Source: Metarhizium brunneum (Eukaryota; Ascomycota; Sordariomycetes; Hypocreales; Clavicipitaceae). From it: a DNA stretch of 64,000 nt. Below, piece after piece: positions 38,281-46,980 of the stretch. Numbering within the stretch: the first letter of the stretch is position 1; every line of letters begins with the position of its first letter. The DNA is taken from NCBI RefSeq assembly GCF_013426205.1, contig NC_089424.1, positions 3,286,001 through 3,350,000 on the forward strand, given 5' to 3'. The translations under genes were made by a program, and so were the position numbers. Under the pieces are notes generated by a model. That model was not told where the DNA came from and ran no database searches. It was given only the letters and a program-made list of their open reading frames with translations.

Positions 38281-39029
38281 ATGGGCCGCGAACTCCAAAA
38301 AAAGAAGCGCCGGTCGAACCGCCAGCCCATCAAACAATCAAACAAGACCAAGAAAATCCTCAACCCCCGCGGCAACAACATCATTGCCAAAAACTGGTAC
38401 CGTCTTTCCCCTCCCCCCCCCCCCCAATCCACGGCCCGTCTCCCCAATCGCTTCAGCTCAAGCTGCTAACCCTCACCATCAGGGACAAGAAGGAAACGCT
38501 CGCCCAAAACTATCGCCGCCTCGGGCTCGTCGCGCGGCTCAAAGCTCCCACCGGCGGCGTCGAGAAGAAACTCGGCGCCACTACGACGGGGATATCGAAA
38601 AACGACCCGTTCGCAATAACATCCGTCGGCAAGGCCATCATCTCCGAGGCAAAAGTGGAGCGGGACGCGGACGGCAAGATTATTCGAGTTTTGGGAACGA
38701 CGAGGCCGAATCCTTTGAATGACCCGCTGAACAATCTTGACTCGGATTCGGAGGAGGACGGCGCGGGGGAGGAATGGGGTGGCATTGCGGAGAGGGAGGC
38801 CGAGGAGGAGGACACGACAGACGTGGTGAGGAGTCTGATTGAGGAGTCGCATAACCCTGCACCTAAGGTGGCGAGATATCAAAGTGAGGGGGAGAGGGAG
38901 TGGTTGGAGAAGCTGGTAGAGAAGCATGGGGATGATTATGGGGCGATGGCGAGAGATACCAAGTTGAATCCGATGCAGCAGACAGCTAGGGATATTGGGC
39001 GGAGGATCAAGAAGATGCGGAGCGAATGA
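38281..39029 (+). CDS. NOP16: Nucleolar protein 16, 60S ribosome biogenesis
   Basis: Ribosome assembly factor of the NOP16 family, acting in the nucleolus on pre-60S particles. It is 220 aa in two exons, 38281-38396 and 38483-39029, with an 86-bp intron containing a 13-base C run. The N-terminus is strongly basic (MGRELQKKKRRSNR...) and serves as nucleolar and RNA-binding signal. An acidic middle (DSDSEEDGAGEE) follows. The C-terminal signature has SEGEREWLEKLVEKHGDDY followed by MARDTKLNPMQQT and a basic end. Length and motif order match the family. It is convergent with the MARVEL-type gene, with about 380 bp between stop codons. Confidence 0.95.
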
Positions 39030-39413
39030 ACCGGCTACCGAGAGAGTTTCGGGCATGATGGATGTACGGCATAAAGGCGTTTGGAGTATAAACTTCATAA
39101 TATATTTTGACATGCTATGGAAAATACATTTCATTCAAATACAGTTCCTTTGTTATCTACCTAGTTAACCAGCCTATATACATCCCGTCTAGGGTATCAT
39201 CTCATCGCTGCCAGCAGCTGCAAGCTACAGACCACGATGGCTCCGTCAGAACGCCAATTTCATTAGGTATCCAAATCTTAGGATCCTCCACACAAACCCT
39301 TGCCTGCAAAACCAATTGCCCTACTGCTCATCAAGTACTGCAAAATGCCAAAAGTCTACAACAAAAGGTCTATATGTATCTCTGTGATGCTTTATCGCTG
39401 CTCATCTTCAAAA

Positions 39414-40354
39414 CTATCGGTCCACACGGTCGTAATTACCGGCAGGAAATTTTACAGGCTCATCGTTGTAGCTAACCTGCGAGCCGCCGTAGGTGTGATC
39501 TGCAGGAGGCATGCTAGCACCACCAGAACTATACTCTGTGTCCTGGTTGAACAGCTCATGTCTACGAGGAGGGAGGGCACCGTATTGATCAGGATCTTCA
39601 ATGTCTTGGCTGTAGGGATTTGCGTGGCCGTAGCGTCCAGGTTCGGAGTAGCCATTATTCTCATGGTCATCCATGTTGACTCGCTCGTAGGCTTCCTCAT
39701 CGTGAGGCGCCATTGAAAAAGCAGCCTTGTCTGGGTCAATGTTGCTATCGCCGCCACGGAGCTTTCGGTTATCATATCCAGGAAGGCTGCCGTGGAATTT
39801 CCAGTACGTGAGCGTGTAGCCGCTGACGAAGGTGGTAGCACCAAACAGGAGGCTGTTAAAGAAGGAGAATTAGCTGAGTGCCATGGAGTGCACTGCGGAC
39901 ACAAAACCTACCAGACGAATACCCCCAGAGCAACAACACCCTTGCTCACATTGCACACTTGCCCGCAGAGGCCCGACGAGTTGTATGCCGCCTGTGTAGC
40001 AAAAGCCGACAGCCAAATGATTGTGAAGACGACGTCAACCGCTAGCATGGCGTGAGGCTCGGCGAACTTTCGAGTGCGTGCGAATCGGGGCGTCATGATA
40101 AGATAGAGCCACGCGGGGATTGACAGAAAGAACTATGCAATGTCAGTCAATGGTCTCTTGTGGCCCACGCTTGGTAGTGTCCGTCATCACCATACCACTC
40201 CAAATGTCCATCCATTGTTGCCCACAACCTTGGCATCCTTTCCTGTAAAAACAGCGATCCCCATGCACCATCCGACAAGTGCTAGGAGAATCTGAGCACA
40301 GTGCAAGCCTAGCTTGACGCGAGGAACCAGATCCGGGTCGAACTCGAGCCCCAT
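39414..40354 (-). CDS. MARVEL-domain-like four-TM membrane protein
   Basis: Integral membrane protein of 272 aa. Exons are 40354-40196, 40132-39912 and 39852-39414; introns of 63 and 59 bp have GT-AG ends and the frame closes. Four hydrophobic segments fill the first 170 residues: VKLGLHCAQILLALVGWCMG, FFLSIPAWLYLIM, MLAVDVVFTIIWLSAFATQA, and one from GVVALGVFVCLLFG onward. Conserved-looking cysteines sit in the loop GLCGQVCNVS. The tail of about 100 aa is hydrophilic, cytosolic and rich in Asp, Tyr, Pro and Gly, ending KFPAGNYDRVDR. Fungal MARVEL-like proteins of this form are generally membrane-organising proteins of unknown precise function. No enzymatic motif is present. Confidence 0.85.
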
Positions 40355-42530
40355 GGTGATTGGGTTTATGGGTTGCGGGTGCTGTGGTGTTTACTTAGGG
40401 GAAGGCGTCAATAGTTTGTCTGGTTGGACGTGTTGGGCCTGCGACGGCGTAACCGTATGAAACGGGTGAAGAGTCCAACGTTAAAAAGCAAACGAATGCA
40501 AGAAGCGTGATTCGCAATTCGCAAAACTGCGGCAAGCTGCGCCAGTCGAGTCGTAACAAAAAGTCGTCGTCACTTTGTCGCCCACGTCAACCAGTATTCT
40601 GCTGCTGTGGAGGGAAGTGGACCTGCAAAGGCCGGAGCAACCAGGTCTGGGCTGAGGCTGAGCGGGCGGGCGGGTTCGAGGGTTGCAAGAACTATCAAAG
40701 GGCAGTGTAGGGGGCTTGGCGTCATGCACATGGAATCAATGATTCTCAGGTCTCGCCATTAAAGGCGAAAAGGATGTGTTGAGGAAGATTGTCGAAAAAA
40801 GGGAGCCAACGAAGAAAAGAAGGTGCTGCATAGGCAGACCGGCATGGTGCAACAACTACAGGAAGGAAGGCATTGGGAAGCGCCTGCCTGGTACTTCGGG
40901 CTGGGGTCCAGATCCAACCGTCACGTTTCTTCCATGTTGTGCTCCGTTCATTTCGCCAGTCAACAATCAGACCTGTGCGGTACAGCGACTTGGGCCGTCT
41001 GGCTTGCGCCGCCGAGCGTCAGCTGCAGCCACTAGATTCCCACACTGACAGCTATTGTCCTTGATTCCTGCTCATGGGTTGCCATTAATAGCACGAACCA
41101 ACCGAGAGCCAGTAATATTCAAATGGGGTTGGCGCCTGATCTGACGCTGTGGCAACGGCGAGGCCCATCAACCTGCAAAGGGCTGCACGGAACCGCAACG
41201 AGCCATCCAGCCGTCACTCCACAGCTTACTCATTGTTTGGTTGCCACCTCGCCTCGCCCGCCTTCGCTGTGTCTGACAAACGTCTTCTTGGTGGTGTCGG
41301 AGAGTTGACAGCTTTGACGACTTGACAGCGTCAATGCGCAATAGGCAAACTGCGCCGCCAGTCTCGGGCCCTAAGGCAGACTGTCTCACACTTTTGTGTT
41401 GCATTGTTAATGGCGAGGCTGCAGTGAGGCGAATGGGGTGGGATGTTTTGTTTCTTAATGCGGGGGCCGCATCTTCATGATGACAACCACGGTATGCCGG
41501 GGATATGACAGGAGGCCCGGATTGTGCGATCGAAACCTAAAGTCCACAGGTGTGATTTGGCCAGTCGCAAACAGAGCTGACATCTCGGAACCAACTTGGT
41601 CAGGCGAGACAGGCCAAGTGTCATGAACACTACTTGTGGCTTGGATCCATAGTTCTCCTGGCAATTACCAGCTTACTTAAGTACCTATCCTGCTTCGCAA
41701 AAATACCGGTTGATAGTCCTTTGACTCTGTTGAATGAATTATGACACTTGGCGCCTTTACCACCGAGTCCAGAGAACATGTCGCAGAATTACCCTGAGCC
41801 TGATACTAATTCCGTATGACAATACTCCGTACCATTGCATGACCTGTCGTTGGCGGCCTGCAGGAACCTGGTAACTACATATATGTATGCACCTGGGTAG
41901 TTCTTGCCGCAACCCTGGTGTTGAGCTATGCACGCAGGTCAGCTTCCCAGACGCCGGTAGCCAGGTTGACGGACACCCGCCTCATCATTTCTTCACTAGA
42001 TGAGGATCCTAGACTCGGTAACTTTCGAGATGGCCTGTGAAACGACGGCATTCCCCAGGTGTTGAGGGGAAATAAAACCGTACTTGGTCAACATCATGAC
42101 CTCGTACGGACATGTGTTTGGCAGGGCTATCCCTATCTCTGCTGAAGATCTTCCCAGGATTGCAGCGGTACCAGAAGCAGCAAGACCCGACGGCCGATTG
42201 AGCATTGGAAAGTTGCTCTCCACGAAATTACGATCACAATTCCTATGGTTGGGCTGGTTGGGGTGTCAATGATGGGGGCACACGGGTTAGGGACGATGTC
42301 ATAGCAAGTTGAAGGGATTATTGCTGCGTGACCTAGATATTGCAGGCATTCATCTCTAGCCAATGAGCGCTGCTTTTAGCGGTACATCAGCACTTTCCGG
42401 TCTTCCATTGACTGTCAAGTCCTTCTTCATCTCCCCCAGAAGGGTTCATGCCATGTATAATGCTGGTCGGACAGTCTGGCCCTAAGACCAGAAGACCAGA
42501 CAGACCGTGACCATTTCGATGACTGGACTA
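40355..42530. other. Intergenic region, left edge of accessory island
   Basis: About 2.2 kb without a supported frame. It separates the conserved block on the left from the RNase H remnant on the right. It contains TACTTAAGTACC near 41675 and TACTCCGTACC near 41823, both motifs that recur elsewhere in the window. Confidence 0.5.
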
Positions 42531-43020
42531 TCACTCTTGTTCGTCCATAGCCCGATTGCACATGTCATCAGCAACGTCATTTTCGTCTCGTGGGATCCAT
42601 ATATAGTCCACGTCTCCCTCCTCCTTCAATTCACAGTGAAGATCATAAGCCTGTTCAATAAGGTCTCTGTTCGCAACCTCGTCTCCTGCAGCATTCCTCC
42701 ATCCATTTCGCACCCACTTGTAAACCCAGGTTGTCATACAGCTAATCGCATACCTGGAATCCGAATAGATCGTGACGTCTATATATGGATCTGAGTCTAG
42801 GTCTCTACATTTTTCCAGAGCTCTCTCCAGTACCAGGATAATAGCTGTGATTTCGGCCCGCTGGTTTGTTGGGTGAAGGATAACTAGGTAGCTGTCTTGT
42901 CCAACCACCTGTGAATCTTCCACCTCTTTCCTTGAAAACCGCGGCAGCAGCACCTACTGCCCCCCATTGCCCGTTGCCTCTACAGCCACCGTCGACATAA
43001 ATTTCCATCATGTAAACCAT
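42531..43020 (-). pseudogene. RNase H-type ribonuclease with one-base frame break
   Basis: A compact RNase H domain of about 162 aa that would degrade the RNA strand of RNA-DNA hybrids. Acidic residues are present in order: YVDGGCRGNGQ, NQRAEITAI, IYSDSRYAIS and NDVADDMCN. The first motif lies in one frame (from ATG 43020) and the other three in another frame. They join only if one base is skipped near 42867-42872, in the stretch read ACCCAACAAACC on the coding strand. No acceptable GT-AG intron fits there. It could be a pseudogene, an assembly error or, less likely, a programmed shift. Stand-alone RNase H genes of this size are often linked to retroelements; no reverse transcriptase is seen nearby. 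Confidence 0.7.
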
Positions 43021-43410
43021 GTTTGGCGAGTCGTGTAGCGTCGAGGGGATTCGATCGTCTGGTTATATGGTATGCAACGAACAGACGTATGTGTGGATAT
43101 GTGAATTTGCGTACTAACCGTCTTAAGATCAGGCATACGTATTATATGCGTGTTCGATGAGACATACCTCAGAAAGCTCATGCTAGTATTTGTGCGGCCA
43201 AGCTACACGAGCAGCAAGGTGCAACATTAACATTAAACAGGGAAGACGTCATCGAGGCGGTTAGGTATATTCAGGATTCCAGGCGGAGACTCAAGTTAAT
43301 AGAGCGCGCCAGAGGAGGCCCCCAGCACGACAATGCACTCCATGTCCCGTCTGCTAAACGTAGCGTGGCTGAGAGTGCCGGCAACAGTAAAGTTGGCAGT
43401 GACAATTTCG

Positions 43411-43698
43411 ATGCGTGATAGCACCCCAAGCGATAGCGACAACAGTGATGACGAAGAGCCAGCAGCGGATAGGGGGCTGCGTGCCAAACCTGGCGTGATG
43501 CGAGATCTGCTTGAGTTTGATATCCCTCGCTCTAGGCCAAAGATCAGGAAGAGTCGATGGACGGGGGAGGACAAGCGGTTGCTTCGGAAGCTAAAGTCGG
43601 GGCGCTGGGACAATGCTCGTATTGCCGAGAAGTCGAATCCATCACAGACGGCCATTTCGCAGCAGTGGGCGAAGCAAAATAAGCGTACTCGGCGCTGA
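43411..43698 (+). CDS. Small Myb/SANT-like DNA-binding protein (possible)
   Basis: A 95-aa frame with an acidic N-terminus (SDSDNSDDEE) and a C-terminal segment SRWTGEDKRLLRKLKSGRW followed by IAEKS and AISQQWAKQ, which looks like one Myb/SANT helix-turn-helix repeat. An upstream in-frame ATG at 43333 would extend it. Immediately upstream in another frame (about 43180-43428) lies a second coding-like segment (LHEQQGATLTLNREDVIEAV). Either could be part of a larger frameshifted or spliced gene that I could not join. No partner or role is known. Confidence 0.4.
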   Translation: MRDSTPSDSDNSDDEEPAADRGLRAKPGVMRDLLEFDIPRSRPKIRKSRWTGEDKRLLRKLKSGRWDNARIAEKSNPSQTAISQQWAKQNKRTRR

Positions 43699-43949
43699 AT
43701 CAAGACGCCCAAAACGAGGAGCGACATAGTGTAAACAATCGGAGAGAGATAATGACCCAGATGAAAGGCTATTTAAATCGCTGGAACAACCAAGTGTATA
43801 ATCTAACAAGCACAATGGCCGGTAGAGGATGCAAGTTCTATAGCTATATTGCGCATTAAGATACCTCATCTGAGCCATACCTACGAGTCGTCACAGCTCT
43901 TCCGCAAGACACCGGCCAATGGTTGGCAAGGTTTCTCGTTTGGTAGTTT

Positions 43950-46082
43950 TTACTTAGCTCGAATCCGCATTGCATGGGATATTTCTGGCGGACGATGCCT
44001 TTTTCTTTTCGGTGCCCGTGCTGCCAGCTTGGCACGATGAAAATCGATGATTACGACACGTCTAGTTTCCTCATTCCATAGCATATTTGCACGCCTAAGA
44101 TCTCCGTGAATAACACCGCAGCTCTTGATCTCTCTCTCAGATCTTCGGATCTCATCATTTAGCTGATCATATTGGATCTGTGAGATTTCTTCCCCGCCAC
44201 ATGCCATGATGAGCATATGACGGACCTCTCCTGCGCCAATAACAAAATACCATTTTGCCAAGTCAATGCTGCCGAGGAAAACAGGGACAGCACCTCCCTG
44301 GAGCTTTTGTAGGATTTTATATGCCTGGATTTCTTTGGATACTTCGCCCCAGCGCGTTGATGTTGTTCCTTTCCCAACAATAGTATAACCGTAAGCAGCT
44401 AGGGTAAGCTTAAATGGCACGGCATATGAACCACGGTCTGCGAAAGGCGTGCAGTTTGCATCTATATTCTCATCCAACTGCTCCTTTAGCTTTAGGAGCA
44501 GCTCATGAGCTGAGATAGGGTGACGAGACTGTTTCGACTGGCGTCTATGGACATTCACGTTCGGGCAGTCGTTATCTAACTGCGCGTTGTTTTGCAGACC
44601 AGAAATACACAGCTGCGAGCAAAACTTTGCATCGTGGCGAGGCGGCTGGTATCCTCCGGGGACGGGAGGATCTCGTTGACGGGTTGATTCGGAAGGTGCG
44701 CTCACGTTACTAAAGCCACGCTTCCTGGCGAGTCTACCCTGGCCAGCATCAGAAGCCGACGAGTCCGGCGACGTATCGCGTTCCTGGGCTTCTTTGTCAG
44801 AGGGTGCACAGCAACCCCCCGACCTTGCAGCCACGCCTTTATTTGCTGCTGAGGCGTTCAATAGCGATGATGATGGTAGGTATTCTGAACTCGGTTCTGG
44901 GCTTGGGTGTTCCGTCTCGGAGCTGTACGGTTCAGTGTTTTGTGATGCACCTGGCGTTTTACTCGCTGAGCGAATAGAATCGAAACTCGTAACCCAAACT
45001 TTGAGCTGCCGTCGTGCTTCGTTTCGCCACTGTTGGCTTCTTGGACGTGATTCAAGGCTCATGATCAAGAGACATAATACGCTAGTGACTGAGGTTGTCG
45101 GCTGTTCGATCATGTCATCAGGATTTATGTTCTTACCGCTTAGTTCAACTAGATAATAATGAAGTATGTGAGGATGCTCTTCCGGGACCCATAGTAACAA
45201 ATCCGCGTCTGGTCCGATGGTAAGATACGAGAATGGCAATCCATTTTGCATCATAACATGGTATGTTTGGACGAGGGCTGAGCATACTAGCCGTGTAGCA
45301 TTGTATTTTAGTTTCTCGGTCGGATCCGCAGGAATCTTGTTAGAATTAACCATTTCTTCCCATAGATCCATGGGCCTAAGGCCGGCGCGGATGGTCTCAA
45401 GAGGAAGCTTGTGTGGCGGCTTTTGCTCACAGGTTAGAGTGACATCGCGGGCTTTACCATCTACCCTTGTAATACAGAAAACGTCGGCTATAGGCTTGTT
45501 GATGGTTGTGGGTGGTTTGGGAAGCTCCTCGATCGTGTCGGGCTGTTCTAGTGCGTTTATATGGCTTTCGAACTCTATTCCATCGCCTAAGTTAAATTCT
45601 TCCCGCGCGGCAGGAATTTCGCGCAACTGAGCAATGATGTCACGTATATGATGTTCTCTAGTAAATCGGTCATAGAACAGCAACCCTTGCTCACTGCTTA
45701 TTGGCTGGGACATCGCGCGTCGTTGAATTTCTTTCAGGGCGATTAAGGGCGGGAATACTCGTTGAGCTGCATCGTCTCCCGATCGTAAGTGGCGGCGAAC
45801 AGAGTCGTAAACTGCTTGTAATAAAGATGGACCGTCATGCCATGGAACTAGTTGCGTAGGACAATATTTGCGTTTCGGAAGAGGAATCGTCCCTGTAGTT
45901 GACAGAGAAAGATCTGCCACTTTCGGCTCTCGATACAAATTATGGCATTGAAGAACAAACTCGTCGAAGTTGGTAGGTCTCACTTGCTGCTCAGCTTGCT
46001 GTTGTCCCTTCTCGGTTTTTAACGTTCTCTCTTCTAACTCTCGTAGACGGCGTTCGAAATCCAAGGGAGCGTTACCGGTCAT
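43950..46082 (-). CDS. Kinase-like protein with putative REase-like N-domain
   Basis: Single-exon protein of 710 aa from the ATG at 46082 (the frame begins earlier only with TTG). Residues 485-705 resemble a protein-kinase fold: a VGKGTT loop, a central Glu, the catalytic-loop motif HGDLRRAN (His659, Asp661, Asn666) and IIDFHRA (Asp680) in place of DFG. The HGD form resembles small-molecule or atypical kinases rather than canonical Ser/Thr kinases. The N-terminal part (about 40-360) has Asp200 and then TCEQKPPHKL with Glu219-x-Lys221, a spacing compatible with a PD-(D/E)XK nuclease. This pairing is known from expanded fungal families described as Crinkler-type nuclease-kinase proteins; that assignment is inference. 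A low-complexity Ser/Pro linker lies at about 375-510. It is divergent from the recombinase gene. Confidence 0.75.
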   Translation of the reverse strand: MTGNAPLDFERRLRELEERTLKTEKGQQQAEQQVRPTNFDEFVLQCHNLYREPKVADLSLSTTGTIPLPKRKYCPTQLVPWHDGPSLLQAVYDSVRRHLRSGDDAAQRVFPPLIALKEIQRRAMSQPISSEQGLLFYDRFTREHHIRDIIAQLREIPAAREEFNLGDGIEFESHINALEQPDTIEELPKPPTTINKPIADVFCITRVDGKARDVTLTCEQKPPHKLPLETIRAGLRPMDLWEEMVNSNKIPADPTEKLKYNATRLVCSALVQTYHVMMQNGLPFSYLTIGPDADLLLWVPEEHPHILHYYLVELSGKNINPDDMIEQPTTSVTSVLCLLIMSLESRPRSQQWRNEARRQLKVWVTSFDSIRSASKTPGASQNTEPYSSETEHPSPEPSSEYLPSSSLLNASAANKGVAARSGGCCAPSDKEAQERDTSPDSSASDAGQGRLARKRGFSNVSAPSESTRQRDPPVPGGYQPPRHDAKFCSQLCISGLQNNAQLDNDCPNVNVHRRQSKQSRHPISAHELLLKLKEQLDENIDANCTPFADRGSYAVPFKLTLAAYGYTIVGKGTTSTRWGEVSKEIQAYKILQKLQGGAVPVFLGSIDLAKWYFVIGAGEVRHMLIMACGGEEISQIQYDQLNDEIRRSEREIKSCGVIHGDLRRANMLWNEETRRVVIIDFHRAKLAARAPKRKRHRPPEISHAMRIRAK

Positions 46083-46980
46083 TGTTCTCGTGAGGTCATC
46101 AAGACGCAACAGAAGAAGACTGCTATGGGAAATCGCGAGTCCAATGGCGAGTTCAGGGGAACGGACGAGGACATGGAACGAAATAGAATGGCAAGCGGGT
46201 CGTTAAGAGATCTTCTACTAAATCTTAGACGCGTTATTCACTCAGCTGGCTGCGAGGCCGACGTAGTTCCTCGAGATCGTCCTGCTGATGGCAGAATTAT
46301 TGGCTATGAAGGGATTCGTACTGTCGTGGTTGCAAATTCAAGACGTCACCGGCCGTAGAGGACCATCAGCGTCAGTTGTTAAGAATACAACACCTGTAGT
46401 GGAGACATTGCGGTGGTTGTAACAGTGAGGTAACCATGCCCACCCTGTGACACGTTCTTGCCCGTGGCGCGTGACCACGTGATTGTACCCCACTTAAACA
46501 TGCGTACCGTCGGCAGCAGGTCTCCTGTGCCCAGAGCATTTACGAAAAAAACTATATTAGTACTTAAGTAGTTTTACCTTTTCTAGAGAAATAAAATATT
46601 ATACAATAAAGCCAAGTGTCACGGTTTCGACCTCCAAACTCGGCGACAATTGACGCTGCTTTAGGCGGCAACCTCCGGTGGGGCAATGCCTTCTGCACAC
46701 ACCCCAAAGAGCCTGGAGCAAGGCGCAGTGTGTCATTTTTGGCCCTGGCACGTACGCAGACCCGCCTGGGGCGCCTGCTGGTCGTGTCACTGCGCCCTCG
46801 CTTACTGCGGCCTATTTCTGGTCACTGCGTCTCTCGTACCTCTCTTGTCGCTCCATCAACGACCAATGGCCATAAATACGAACCGTGTGCACGCTTTGTT
46901 CTCAACTCATTCTTTCCATCTGCCATCTTTGGAGTGCGAGGAGGATCTTTCTGTTGTCTCTCTGTTTATTTTTTAATACT
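46083..46980. promoter_or_regulatory. Divergent intergenic region between kinase-like gene and recombinase
   Basis: About 0.9 kb separating the two start codons; it must hold both promoters and, if an element boundary exists on this side, its left end. An open frame at 46125-46358 (plus) has no recognised domain. The AT-rich section 46540-46615 contains ATTAGTACTTAAGTAG and TTACC. Starship target sites often include a TTAC core, but this alone does not define an end. Confidence 0.4.
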
